From: an uncultured Bacteroidales bacterium
Lineage (GTDB): Bacteria > Bacteroidota > Bacteroidia > Bacteroidales > Marinilabiliaceae
Direction: 5' to 3'
Length of the DNA: 64,000 bases
Assembly (NCBI GenBank): GCA_937892255.1
Contig: CALAUL010000050.1
Span: 1 to 64,000 of the forward strand
Within the stretch, counting starts at the first letter, position 1, and each line of letters opens with the position of its first letter. Under the pieces are notes generated by a model. The model searched no databases. It was not told where the DNA came from and saw only the letters and a program-made list of their open reading frames with translations. Of this stretch, positions 1 through 7,916 are shown one piece after another. A program made the position numbers and the translations under genes.

Positions 1-57
1 GTTAGTATTTTGGAGTCAATTTTTAGCTAAAGGGCGTCCGTGCGGCAATTCTTTTTG

Positions 58-89
58 CATACTTTTTCTGTTTGCACAGAAAAAGTATG
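58..89. repeat. perfect 13-bp inverted repeat (hairpin)
   Basis: The arm CATACTTTTTCTG at 58-70 is exactly complementary to CAGAAAAAGTATG at 77-89, with a 6-base loop. There is no clear T-run outside the stem beyond the A/T tracts within it, so it could be an RNA hairpin, a weak terminator or part of a dispersed intergenic repeat. Confidence 0.75.
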
Positions 90-91
90 TA

Positions 92-148
92 CCCCGCGCA
101 CAGCGGACAATAACCCCAGCAAAAAGTGAGTGCCCCACGCACAGTGGA
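92..148. repeat. two 16-bp near-identical direct repeats
   Basis: CCCCGCGCACAGCGGA at 92-107 recurs as CCCCACGCACAGTGGA at 133-148, 14 of 16 bases identical, with starts 41 bases apart. Function is unknown. The pair sits directly next to the hairpin at 58-89. Confidence 0.6.
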
Positions 149-230
149 ACACCAATAAAGGCACCTCTTAGCAAAAGCGCAGGAGGTGCTGTCTGCTCTG
201 TTTGGGCGGAACAGCTATCCGCCCACATGA

Positions 231-304
231 AGTATCAGCATTTGCAATGCTTCAAATATATACCGATAAGCAATAGCTATCAAAGCATTGCAAATGTTGA
301 TACT
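231..304. repeat. 22-bp near-perfect inverted repeat
   Basis: AGTATCAGCATTTGCAATGCTT at 231-252 pairs with the sequence at 283-304 with a single mismatch, leaving a 30-base loop. The arms are AT-balanced and lack a following T-run, so an intrinsic terminator is not the obvious reading. A small mobile repeat or a recombination or structural site is equally possible. Confidence 0.7.
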
Positions 305-487
305 CACAGCGGTCGGATTATAAATCCAACCGAGCAGATGCAGCCACAAGAAAAACCCATTGTTGATATTGTCATCAGTTGGCAGTAATCCAAGCAATTG
401 GAATTACCAATCTTGCCCATTGTAGGCAAAAGATAAAGAAAAACGCATTACCGATGTTATGCACAGCGGGCATATACATCAACCCCA

Positions 488-1219
488 TTAGTCATTAAGG
501 GTGCGGAGTACCTCGTAGGATTTGAGTTGGCCGAAGTTGGCGATATGTAGTGAATAGTACTCCTCCATTATCTCCATGAGACGGTGTTTCTCGGAGCGTG
601 AGAAGTAGGAGTTTGTCATGTTCTCGAGGGAGAGGGCGTCGAGGCGCAGGAGCAGTTCTTTGTCGGCTGAGGCGAGAGAATGTCGGTGCATTGGCAGGGT
701 GCTGCAGAAGGTACCTTCGAGCATGTTGAAATAGGGCTGGGAAGCGTCGTTCATGTCGGGAGCGAAGCCCAGCAGAGATGTCAGTTTGTACATGAAGAAG
801 AGGTGGAAAGAGTTTTGGCCGGGCATTCCGGCGTCGAGAGCCATGACGGACGACACTATGAAGTTGAAGAGAGAAATATCGGCGCTGCTCTCCTTGACAG
901 ACCGGGAGAGCAGTTCGGTAAGGAAAAGAGCTATCGAGCGACGCACGGGGTCGAAGGGAATGTTGACAAGGGGAGTGTGCAGACCTATCTCCTTGATGCG
1001 ATGTATGGTTGACGATGGCTTGTTGTAGGCTGTCAGTTCGACGATAGAGAGTGGCATAAGCAGTGGCAGGAACCTCTTGCGTTTGTTGCCGCTGAGACCG
1101 CTGACGATAAAAGACTGTTTGCCGTTGTCTTGCGTGTAGATGTTGACAATAAGACTGGCGTCCCCATATTTGGTATGGGAGAGCACTATACCTATTGTTT
1201 TGTTGAGAGGTGCTGACAT
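488..1219 (-). CDS. recO: DNA repair protein RecO
   Basis: This 243-residue protein matches RecO, the recombination mediator that loads RecA on SSB-coated gaps with RecR in the RecF pathway. The N-terminal OB-fold is recognisable (KTIGIVLSHTKYGDASLIV, residues 7-25), and the C-terminal helical part carries the FDPVRRSIALFLTELL region typical of Bacteroidota RecO. Only one cysteine is present, so the four-cysteine zinc site of some family members is absent. The open frame extends 63 codons upstream of the chosen ATG, but that extension is unlike any RecO and would run through the likely promoter, so the MSAPLNK start at 1219 is preferred. It is divergent from recQ, placing two recombination genes back to back. 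Assignment is confident; the start is likely. Confidence 0.9.
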   Translation of the reverse strand: MSAPLNKTIGIVLSHTKYGDASLIVNIYTQDNGKQSFIVSGLSGNKRKRFLPLLMPLSIVELTAYNKPSSTIHRIKEIGLHTPLVNIPFDPVRRSIALFLTELLSRSVKESSADISLFNFIVSSVMALDAGMPGQNSFHLFFMYKLTSLLGFAPDMNDASQPYFNMLEGTFCSTLPMHRHSLASADKELLLRLDALSLENMTNSYFSRSEKHRLMEIMEEYYSLHIANFGQLKSYEVLRTLND

Positions 1220-1289
1220 AGTGATAGTTAATAGTCGGCGCAAGGCGAGTGAGAGAACCTCGTGCGTGTGGTGTTGAAATTGTTGGGTG

Positions 1290-1319
1290 CAAAGATACTC
1301 TTTCCGAGAGAAAAGCAAA
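1290..1319 (-). promoter_or_regulatory. putative recO promoter
   Basis: Read on the minus strand, TATCTTTG (1297-1290) matches the Bacteroides -7 TAnnTTTG. TTTG (1319-1316) lies 18 bases upstream as a -33. The implied leader to the recO ATG is about 65 bases. Confidence 0.5.
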
Positions 1320-1549
1320 ATGAAGATACGGTATATAACGAGAGCAGTGGCGGGAGAGTGAAGATAAAAGTGATAAGAGATGTAAAAAGAGATGAATAAG
1401 ATTTGCATAGTTCGGCAAGAAGATATATATTAGCAACAGCGAAGGAAGAGGTAAGAGTCAAAAACAACGGATAAAATAGAACTTATGAAGCGATGAAACG
1501 TTTAATAAATATAAAGAGAGAGTTATTTATGCCTTTTTAACTGTTAGAA

Positions 1550-1582
1550 TTTGGCAGGTATATGAAAGAGAGAGTAATTTTG
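1550..1582 (+). promoter_or_regulatory. putative recQ promoter
   Basis: TTTG at 1550-1553 and TAATTTTG at 1575-1582 are 21 bases apart, a full match to the Bacteroides -33/-7 arrangement. Transcription would start near 1588, about 40 bases before the recQ ATG. Confidence 0.55.
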
Positions 1583-1627
1583 ACGAAGGTGAGTAGCCTC
1601 GTTGTTCGATCACTAAACTAAACGATT

Positions 1628-3790
1628 ATGCAGATTGATTTAAACGCTGAATTGAAGAAGTATTTTGGTTTTGACACCTTCAAGGGTAATCAGGAGGCCA
1701 TAATTCGGAACATTATGAGCGGGGGAGATACCTTTGTGCTCATGCCTACGGGAGGAGGCAAGTCGCTGTGTTATCAGTTGCCTGCGCTGTTGTTGGAGGG
1801 TACAGCTATTGTCATTTCGCCACTCATAGCGTTGATGAAAAATCAGGTAGATGCCATGCGAGGCTATAGTGAGGACAGTGGAGTTGCGCATTTCTTGAAT
1901 TCTTCGTTGACCAAGGTGCAGATACAGAAGGTGAAGGAGGACATACAGAAGGGGATAACGAAGATGTTGTATGTGGCACCCGAGTCGTTGAATAAAGATG
2001 AGAATGTAGAGTTTTTCAGGCAGATAAAGATATCGTTTTATGCAGTTGATGAGGCGCATTGTATTTCGGAGTGGGGGCATGACTTCCGTCCGGAGTATCG
2101 ACGCATACGACCTATAATAAACGAGATAGGCAAGGCGCCACTCATAGCGTTGACGGCGACGGCTACCATGAAGGTGCAGAGCGACATACAGAAGAATCTG
2201 GGCATGGTAGATGCCAAGGTGTTCCGCTCATCGTTCAACAGGCCAAACCTCTACTATGAAGTACGACCGAAGGTTGATGCCACGAAGGAGATAATAAAGA
2301 TTTTGAAGAACAATCCGGGCAAGTCGGCCATCATATACTGTCTGAGTCGAAAGAAGGTAGAGGAGATGGCGGAGATGCTCATGGTCAATGGCATAAAGGC
2401 GTTGCCGTATCATGCGGGTTTGGACGCTGCCACGCGCGCCGGCAATCAGGATAAGTTCCTCATGGAGGAGGTAGAGGTGATATGTGCCACAATAGCCTTT
2501 GGCATGGGTATTGACAAGCCGGATGTGCGCATAGTGATACACTACGACATACCGAAGAGTTTGGAAGGATACTATCAGGAGACAGGGCGAGCCGGTCGTG
2601 ATGGAGGAGAGGGACGTTGTATAACATTCTACAGCTACAAAGACATACAGAAGCTTGAGAAATTTATGCAGGGCAAGCCATTGGCGGAGCAGGAGATAGG
2701 CAAGCAGCTCATCAGTGAGACGATAGCGTATGCCGAGAGTGGCGAGTGTCGTCGTAAGTCGTTGATGAACTATTTCGGCGAGGAGTATACAGAGAGCAAC
2801 TGTGGTTCGTGCGACAACTGCACAAATCCGAAGGAACGCTTCGATGCCAAAGAAGATGTTGTAAAACTTATAAATGTAGTCAAAGCGTTGTCGGGTAAGT
2901 TTAAAGTGGACTTCATCGTCGACTTTATACGCGGAGTGCCTACAGATGAAGTGCGTTCGTATAAGCTCCACGAGCATGACCTCTTCGGAGAGGGCGAGGC
3001 ACATAGTGAGCGTAAGTGGGTATCTATAATACGTCAGGCCATTTTGGAGGGGTATATAGAGAAAGAGGTAGAGACATACGGATTGCTTAAGCCCGGGCGC
3101 AATGCTGAGTCGTTCTTGGCGTCGCCAAAGAGTATCATGTTTACCCTTGACCATGAGTATAATGAGACGGAGGAAGAAGCGGCTGTGGCGTCGGCACTTG
3201 ATGACGTGCTCTTCAGTATGCTCAAGGGGTTGAGGAAGCAGATGGGCACGAAACTCTCGTTGCCACCGTACGTGCTTTTTTCGGACCCAACGTTGGAGGC
3301 CATGTCGACCTATTACCCAATGACGATGGAGGAGTTGCAGAACATACCCGGAGTGGGAGTGGGCAAAGCCACGAAGTTCGGACAGCCATTCATTGAGCTT
3401 ATAGCACATCATGTGGAGGAGAATGAGATAGAACGTCCGACAGACACGGTGATAAGGACTGTTGCCAACAAGTCAAAGAATAAGATAGCCATCATACAAG
3501 GAGTAGACAGGAAAGTGTCGCTTTATGACCTTGCGGAGAGCAAAGGGTTGACCTTTGATGAGCTTCTCAAGGAGATGGAAGCTATCGTCTACTCAGGTAC
3601 AAAGTTGAATATCGACTACTTTTTGGAAGAGGAGATGGACGAAGACCATATAGATGACATCTTCGACTATTTCGAGGAGGCCGAGACGGACGATTTGAAG
3701 ACAGCACTTGACGAGTTGGGAGAAGACGAGTACCCTGAGGAGGAAGTGAGAATGGTAAGGATAAAATTTATTTCGGAAGTTGCGAATTAG
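1628..3790 (+). CDS. recQ: ATP-dependent DNA helicase RecQ
   Basis: This 720-residue protein is a 3'-5' superfamily 2 helicase that unwinds recombination and stalled-fork intermediates. Walker A TGGGKS lies at residues 41-46 and the DEAH box at 141-144, followed by the RecQ-typical HCISEWGHDFRPEYRR. The second helicase lobe ends in the QETGRAGRDG motif, then come four zinc-binding cysteines (GECRRK, then NCGSCDNC), an RQC winged helix, and an HRDC domain at about 545-600 (YPMTMEELQNIPGVGVGKA). About 100 residues follow HRDC, ending in a very acidic stretch (EEEMDEDHIDDIFDYFEEAE), which makes it longer than E. coli RecQ (about 610). It is divergent from recO. Confidence 0.96.
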   Translation: MQIDLNAELKKYFGFDTFKGNQEAIIRNIMSGGDTFVLMPTGGGKSLCYQLPALLLEGTAIVISPLIALMKNQVDAMRGYSEDSGVAHFLNSSLTKVQIQKVKEDIQKGITKMLYVAPESLNKDENVEFFRQIKISFYAVDEAHCISEWGHDFRPEYRRIRPIINEIGKAPLIALTATATMKVQSDIQKNLGMVDAKVFRSSFNRPNLYYEVRPKVDATKEIIKILKNNPGKSAIIYCLSRKKVEEMAEMLMVNGIKALPYHAGLDAATRAGNQDKFLMEEVEVICATIAFGMGIDKPDVRIVIHYDIPKSLEGYYQETGRAGRDGGEGRCITFYSYKDIQKLEKFMQGKPLAEQEIGKQLISETIAYAESGECRRKSLMNYFGEEYTESNCGSCDNCTNPKERFDAKEDVVKLINVVKALSGKFKVDFIVDFIRGVPTDEVRSYKLHEHDLFGEGEAHSERKWVSIIRQAILEGYIEKEVETYGLLKPGRNAESFLASPKSIMFTLDHEYNETEEEAAVASALDDVLFSMLKGLRKQMGTKLSLPPYVLFSDPTLEAMSTYYPMTMEELQNIPGVGVGKATKFGQPFIELIAHHVEENEIERPTDTVIRTVANKSKNKIAIIQGVDRKVSLYDLAESKGLTFDELLKEMEAIVYSGTKLNIDYFLEEEMDEDHIDDIFDYFEEAETDDLKTALDELGEDEYPEEEVRMVRIKFISEVAN

Positions 3791-4186
3791 CGAGAGCCGG
3801 ACACGGGGCACGGGGCTGTTTGTTGTTGCTGTGTATATGTCGGGAGAGGGAGACGAGAGGAGAGATACTTTCGTCGAGGCGGCAGAGAGAGGCGGAAGAC
3901 GAGCTAATGTTGGAGGATTTTTCTGTTTGGGTTATTCGGGTTGTAGCAGGCAGATGTCGGCTGTTGCCGGAGGGGTGAAGGTAGAGACCGTCGAGAGAAG
4001 AGTCGGACGACCTATGGGGAGGATAAAAAAGGCAGAGCCGGAGAGAAACATTAGGGATAAGGCAAGCGATATAGAGGTCTGAAACATAGAGAGGGAGTGA
4101 TTTTAGGTTTTGTTAATAAAATTATTTTCCGATAAATTTGGTTATAATAGAATAAATAGGTTATCTTTGCACCGCAAAAGAGACCT
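3791..4186. other. recQ to tRNA-Leu intergenic region
   Basis: This roughly 400-bp stretch has no convincing gene. A 100-codon plus-strand frame begins with TTG inside the end of recQ and is arginine/glycine-rich without recognisable features, so it is not called. The first part is G-rich with a short tandem CACGGGG repeat near 3800-3820. The end becomes AT-rich and holds the tRNA promoter. Confidence 0.5.
4137..4169 (+). promoter_or_regulatory. promoter of tRNA-Leu
   Basis: TTTG (4137-4140) and TATCTTTG (4162-4169) are 21 bases apart, an exact fit to the Bacteroides consensus. The predicted start is about 12 bases before the mature tRNA 5' end. Confidence 0.7.
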
Positions 4187-4271
4187 GCGGATGTGGCGTA
4201 ATTGGTAGCCGCGCCAGACTTAGGATCTGGTGCCGTGAGGCGTGGGGGTTCGAGTCCCTTCATCCGCACCA
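4187..4271 (+). tRNA. tRNA-Leu (anticodon TAG)
   Basis: The acceptor arms GCGGATG (4187-4193) and CATCCGC (4261-4267) pair fully, and the CCA end is encoded (discriminator A at 4268, CCA 4269-4271). The anticodon stem is CCAGA/TCTGG (4214-4218 and 4226-4230) around a 7-base loop with anticodon TAG at 4221-4223, reading CUA/CUN leucine codons. A long variable arm and the T-loop GGTTCGAGTCC fit a class II tRNA-Leu of 85 bases. Confidence 0.97.
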
Positions 4272-4295
4272 CGCAATGTATATGCGCAAGAAAGA

Positions 4296-4325
4296 CCGCT
4301 TTGCTTTTGGGCATGGCGGATTTTT
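4296..4325 (+). terminator. possible terminator after tRNA-Leu
   Basis: CCGC (4296-4299) pairs with GCGG (4316-4319), with an inner TGC/GCA helix, and is followed by ATTTTTG. The stem is short, so support is modest. Confidence 0.35.
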
Positions 4326-4379
4326 GTTATATAACGAGAGAAGAAACAAGGTAAAATAATACTATAATAAAGAGGAAAA

Positions 4380-5717
4380 ATGAATATTTCGAAAGAAAAC
4401 ATTGATGCTCTTAATGCCATTATCACGATAGATATAGAGAAGGCAGACTACGAGCCAAAGGTAGAAGAGGTATTGAAGAACTACCGCAAGAAAGCGTCTA
4501 TGCCGGGATTCCGTCCGGGTAAAGTACCAGCAGGTATGATAAAGAAGATGTACGGCAAGGCGGCTCTTGTAGAGGAAGTCAACAAGCTCGTAGGAGAGTC
4601 GCTCATGAATTATATCAGTGAGAATGGTCTTGATATATTGGGAGAGCCTCTTCCTTCGGACAAGATGGAGACTATCGACTTTGACAAGGAGGTAGATACT
4701 ATACAGTTTAAATTTGACATAGCCCTTGCTCCAGAGGTTAGCCTCGAGGTGAACAACAAGATGAAGTTGCCTTACTACACTATCGACATCACAGACGAGA
4801 TGGTAGAGAACCAGATGCGAGTTGTGACTTCACGTTTTGGCAAGAACGAGAAAGTAGACGTCATAGGTGAGAAGTCAGTAGTAAAGGGTACAGTGAAGAA
4901 GGGTGACGAGGTAGTCAACGAGACAGCTGTCATCTCATCGTCGGTGATGAAAGACGAGGCGGAGAAGGCTAAGTTCGTAGGTGCGAAGGTAGGAGATGAA
5001 GTTACATTCGACATTCGCAAGACATATCCTAACGACACAGAGATTTCGTATATCCTTGGCATTTCAAAAGAAGAGGCTGCGGAGATAAACGGCGAGTATA
5101 CATTTGTAGTGAAGGAGGCTACAGAGTTTGTAGACCCAGAGCTTACACAGGAGATATTTGACCAAGTATATGGAGAGGGTGTAGTGAAGAGTGTTGATGA
5201 GTTTAAGGCTAAAACAAAAGAGGATTTGGCTAAGGCTAACACCTTCGAGGAGGAGTATCGTTTTGCACTCGACGCACAGAAGTATGTATTGGGTATGTTG
5301 AAGATGGAACTTCCTGAGGCATTCTTGAAGCGTTGGTTGGAGACTGTCAACCGTAGCAATGAGAAGTTTACACCTGAGTTGTTGGAGTCGGAGTTCCCAC
5401 GATTCTGCGAGGACTTGAAGTGGCAGGTATTCAAGAACAGCGTGATGAAGAAGAACGACTTGAAGGTAGAGGCTGAGGATATGCTTGCTTATGCCAAGAA
5501 GATGGCGCAAGCACAGTTCTTGCAGTACGGCATGACAAACATACCGGAGGAGAACTTGAACAACTATGCTGTAAGTCTTTTGAACAATGAGGAGCAGCGT
5601 CGTCAGATGTCGGAAGGAGCTGTCAACGACAAGGTTGTATCATTCCTCAAGGAGAATGTAAAGCTCGACAATAAGTCGGTAACAAGAGAGGAGTTTAATA
5701 AGCTTTTCGAGGCATAG
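4380..5717 (+). CDS. tig: trigger factor (ribosome-associated chaperone)
   Basis: This 445-residue protein is trigger factor, which binds nascent chains at the ribosome exit tunnel. The N-terminal ribosome-binding motif FRPGKVP is at about residues 43-49 in the GFRPGKVPAGMIKKMYG context. A central region in the PPIase position and a long helical C-terminal arm (EEYRFALDAQKYVLGMLKM onward) follow. It ends with a rho-independent terminator, so it is probably its own unit. It is followed directly by clpP and clpX, the same tig-clpP-clpX order found in many bacteria. Confidence 0.95.
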   Translation: MNISKENIDALNAIITIDIEKADYEPKVEEVLKNYRKKASMPGFRPGKVPAGMIKKMYGKAALVEEVNKLVGESLMNYISENGLDILGEPLPSDKMETIDFDKEVDTIQFKFDIALAPEVSLEVNNKMKLPYYTIDITDEMVENQMRVVTSRFGKNEKVDVIGEKSVVKGTVKKGDEVVNETAVISSSVMKDEAEKAKFVGAKVGDEVTFDIRKTYPNDTEISYILGISKEEAAEINGEYTFVVKEATEFVDPELTQEIFDQVYGEGVVKSVDEFKAKTKEDLAKANTFEEEYRFALDAQKYVLGMLKMELPEAFLKRWLETVNRSNEKFTPELLESEFPRFCEDLKWQVFKNSVMKKNDLKVEAEDMLAYAKKMAQAQFLQYGMTNIPEENLNNYAVSLLNNEEQRRQMSEGAVNDKVVSFLKENVKLDNKSVTREEFNKLFEA

Positions 5718-5745
5718 TATTAGGCTCAACGACGAAATAGTACGG

Positions 5746-5787
5746 AGTCCTGTCGAGTAATTGCAAGATTTTTCGACAGGGCTTTTT
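5746..5787 (+). terminator. rho-independent terminator of tig
   Basis: An 11-bp stem is formed by AGTCCTGTCGA (5746-5756) and TCGACAGGGCT (5773-5783) with one G-T wobble, followed by TTTTT. Confidence 0.75.
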
Positions 5788-5807
5788 AACCTTAAAAAAC
5801 TAAGTAG

Positions 5808-6482
5808 ATGATAGACCCGAAGGATTTCAGAAAGTACGCTACGAAGCATGCCGGAGTGAGCAGCATAGCGTTTGACAAGTATGCGAATATCGTCAACAGT
5901 TATATCTCGCCTACTATCATAGAGGAGCGCAACTTAAATGTTGCACAGATGGACGTCTTTTCGCGTCTGATGATGGACCGTATCATATTCATGGGTACGG
6001 AGATAGACGATCATGTGTCGAATATTGTACAGGCGCAGTTGCTCTATTTGGATTCGACGGATTCTGCGGCACCTATCTCAATATATATCAATTCACCGGG
6101 CGGTGGAGTGTATGCCGGTTTGGGAATATATGATACCATGCAGTTTGTCAAGTCAGAGGTACGCACGGTATGTACCGGATTGGCGGCGTCTATGGCTGCT
6201 GTATTGTTGGCAGCGGGTGAGAAGGGCAAGCGTTCGGCGTTGCCGCATTCGCGTGTGATGATACATCAGCCGTTAGGAGGAGCAAAAGGTCAAGCATCGG
6301 ATATTTTGATAACAGCCAATGAGATATTGAAGTTGAGAGAAGAGCTTTATACCATTTTGGCGGAGCATACGGGCAACGACTATGCCAAGATAGAGAAAGA
6401 TGCAGAGCGAGACTATTGGATGACATCGGCAGAGGCGAAAGCATACGGAATGATAGATGAGGTATATAAGAATAAAGAGTAA
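5808..6482 (+). CDS. clpP: ATP-dependent Clp protease proteolytic subunit ClpP
   Basis: This 224-residue serine protease forms the barrel that pairs with ClpX. The catalytic triad is Ser128 (in GLAASMAA), His153 (MIHQPLGG) and Asp202 (ERDYW). The oxyanion strand [11 protein letters not shown] is at about 95-104. It has a longer N-terminal segment (about 30 residues before the family core) than E. coli ClpP, as is common in Bacteroidota. clpX follows after a 74-base gap, so the two are probably cotranscribed and act as ClpXP. Confidence 0.96.
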   Translation: MIDPKDFRKYATKHAGVSSIAFDKYANIVNSYISPTIIEERNLNVAQMDVFSRLMMDRIIFMGTEIDDHVSNIVQAQLLYLDSTDSAAPISIYINSPGGGVYAGLGIYDTMQFVKSEVRTVCTGLAASMAAVLLAAGEKGKRSALPHSRVMIHQPLGGAKGQASDILITANEILKLREELYTILAEHTGNDYAKIEKDAERDYWMTSAEAKAYGMIDEVYKNKE

Positions 6483-6556
6483 CGAAATATTGTAAATGTC
6501 AGGCTATGCAGAACCTCTCAAGGGAGGCTCTGCTTTGTCGTATTAATAGAAGAAAC

Positions 6557-7789
6557 ATGGCAAAACGTGTAGATGATAAGTGCTCATTTTGTGGTTCGCC
6601 TCGCAATGCGGTGTCGATACTCATAGCGGGACAAGACGGTTTTATATGCGATCAGTGTGTAGGGCAGGCACACATGATAGTGGAGGAGGAGCTTAAGATT
6701 AAGGATAGCAGAGAACTTGCACAACAGATAAAGGTGCGCAAACCAAGCGAGATAAAGGATTATCTCGACCAATATATCATAGGACAAGATGACGCAAAGA
6801 AGTATTTGTCGGTGGCGGTATATAACCACTACAAACGACTCATGCAGCCATCGACAGAGGACGATGTGGAGATAGAGAAGTCAAATATTATCCTTGTGGG
6901 CGAGACAGGTACGGGAAAGACCCTCATGGCGCGTACCATAGCCAAGCTCCTCGATGTGCCGTTCTCTATTGTCGATGCCACAGTGCTTACCGAAGCGGGC
7001 TATGTGGGCGAAGATATAGAGAGTATCCTCACGCGACTATTGCAGGCGTCGGACTATAACGTCAAGAAGGCGGAACGTGGTATAGTCTTCATAGACGAGA
7101 TAGACAAGATAGCGCGCAAGGGCGACAATCCATCTATCACGCGTGATGTGTCGGGCGAGGGAGTACAGCAGGGATTGCTCAAGCTCTTGGAGGGCTCGAT
7201 AATAAATGTTCCGCCACAGGGAGGACGTAAACACCCCGACCAGAAGATGATACAGGTCAACACACGCGATATATTGTTTATCTGTGGCGGTGCTTTCGAT
7301 GGCATAAAGAAGAAGATTGCACAGCGTATGAAGTCGAGTGTGGTAGGTTTTGACTCGTCGAAGGAGAAGGAGAAGATAGACTATGACAACCTCTTGCAGT
7401 ATGTGGCACCACAGGACTTGAAAGCCTTTGGTTTGATACCCGAGATAATAGGCCGTCTGCCTATCTTGACATATCTGCAGCCGTTGGATAGAAAGGCATT
7501 GCGTCAGATACTCACAGAGCCGAAGAATGCCATAGTGAAGCAGTATAAGAAACTCTTTAAGATAGACGGCGTGACGCTCGAATTTGAAGATGAGGTGTTG
7601 GACTTCGTAGTAGACAAGGCCATAGAGTTTAAGACAGGCGCACGCGGATTGCGTTCGATATGCGAGACGATACTTATAGACAAGATGTACGACATGCCAT
7701 TGTATAAGTCACAGACGTTGTCAATAACACTCGACTATGCGAAGACGCAGCTTGACAAAGTGTCATCATCGAGGCTGAAATCAGTATAA
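6557..7789 (+). CDS. clpX: ClpXP ATPase subunit ClpX
   Basis: This 410-residue AAA+ unfoldase feeds substrates to ClpP. The N-terminal zinc-binding domain has Cys9, Cys12, Cys31 and Cys34. Walker A is GETGTGKT, Walker B FIDEIDKI, and the ClpP-docking IGF-type loop falls in the [12 protein letters not shown] region. An in-frame ATG 17 codons upstream exists, but the [13 protein letters not shown] start matches ClpX, so 6557 is preferred. The stop codon is immediately followed by the first of two palindromes that frame the lon leader. Confidence 0.96.
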   Translation: MAKRVDDKCSFCGSPRNAVSILIAGQDGFICDQCVGQAHMIVEEELKIKDSRELAQQIKVRKPSEIKDYLDQYIIGQDDAKKYLSVAVYNHYKRLMQPSTEDDVEIEKSNIILVGETGTGKTLMARTIAKLLDVPFSIVDATVLTEAGYVGEDIESILTRLLQASDYNVKKAERGIVFIDEIDKIARKGDNPSITRDVSGEGVQQGLLKLLEGSIINVPPQGGRKHPDQKMIQVNTRDILFICGGAFDGIKKKIAQRMKSSVVGFDSSKEKEKIDYDNLLQYVAPQDLKAFGLIPEIIGRLPILTYLQPLDRKALRQILTEPKNAIVKQYKKLFKIDGVTLEFEDEVLDFVVDKAIEFKTGARGLRSICETILIDKMYDMPLYKSQTLSITLDYAKTQLDKVSSSRLKSV

Positions 7790-7808
7790 AAGTGACAATT
7801 TGTCACTT
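7790..7808. promoter_or_regulatory. 19-bp palindrome, copy 1 (candidate lon operator)
   Basis: AAGTGACAATTTGTCACTT is a perfect 9-1-9 palindrome starting immediately after the clpX stop. The same sequence (central base aside) recurs at 7875-7893 with centres 85 bases apart. There is no strong T-run, so a binding site explains it better than a terminator, though an RNA hairpin is also possible. Confidence 0.6.
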
Positions 7809-7867
7809 TTAGGCCCTAAAAAAGAGTTTGGCACAGTATTTGGTAGTATAAAAGGGAGGAATAGTTA

Positions 7868-7909
7868 ATGAAAAAAGTGACAAATTGTCACTTGGTCAAA
7901 AAGAGATAG
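7868..7909 (+). CDS. putative 13-codon leader peptide upstream of lon
   Basis: An ATG at 7868 is preceded by GGGAGGA (7854-7860), one of the better Shine-Dalgarno-like sites in the window. It opens a frame reading MKKVTNCHLVKKR before a TAG at 7907-7909, only 7 bases before the lon ATG. The codons overlap palindrome copy 2, so translation would interact with that hairpin. This is inference from position alone; such a short frame can occur by chance. Confidence 0.3.
   Translation: MKKVTNCHLVKKR
7875..7893. promoter_or_regulatory. 19-bp palindrome, copy 2 (candidate lon operator)
   Basis: AAGTGACAAATTGTCACTT is a perfect 9-1-9 palindrome 23 bases before the lon ATG. It differs from copy 1 only at the central base. 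The 66 bases between the copies hold a weak promoter-like TTTG (7827-7830) and TATAAAAG (7847-7854). Confidence 0.6.
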
Positions 7910-7916
7910 ACAACCA

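Larger units (their letters stand above)
1..487. other. left-edge region without a convincing gene
   Basis: No protein-coding gene is supported here. Two short minus-strand open frames (60 and 70 codons) have low-complexity or compositionally odd translations and overlap inverted repeats, so I do not call them. The stretch instead holds a perfect 13-bp hairpin, a pair of 16-bp near-identical direct repeats and a 22-bp near-perfect inverted repeat, each listed separately. It lies beyond the 3' end of recO (minus strand), so some of this structure could act in 3'-end formation of recO or of a gene to the left of the window. Confidence 0.6.
1220..1627. other. divergent recO/recQ intergenic region
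   Basis: This 408-bp spacer holds no supported gene. It contains a minus-strand promoter-like pair for recO near 1290-1319 and a plus-strand pair for recQ at 1550-1582. The middle is purine-rich on the plus strand (GAGAG/GAAGA runs) with no clear hairpin. Confidence 0.55.

Noticed and set aside
16..397. Two short minus-strand open frames at the left edge
   Set aside because: They overlap hairpins and repeats, have no family features and no convincing start signals.
1220..1408. N-terminal extension of recO by 63 codons
   Set aside because: The extension is unlike RecO and would run across the likely promoter; the MSAPLNK start matches the family.
2228..3412. 394-codon minus-strand open frame opposite recQ
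   Set aside because: It is antisense to an intact helicase and its translation has no domain; it arises from codon bias of recQ.
3780..4082. 100-codon plus-strand frame after recQ
   Set aside because: Starts with TTG inside recQ, is Arg/Gly-rich and shows no family; treated as intergenic.
7788..7810. First palindrome as a simple clpX terminator
   Set aside because: No downstream T-run beyond the stem, and an identical palindrome recurs 85 bases later, which favours a regulatory site.
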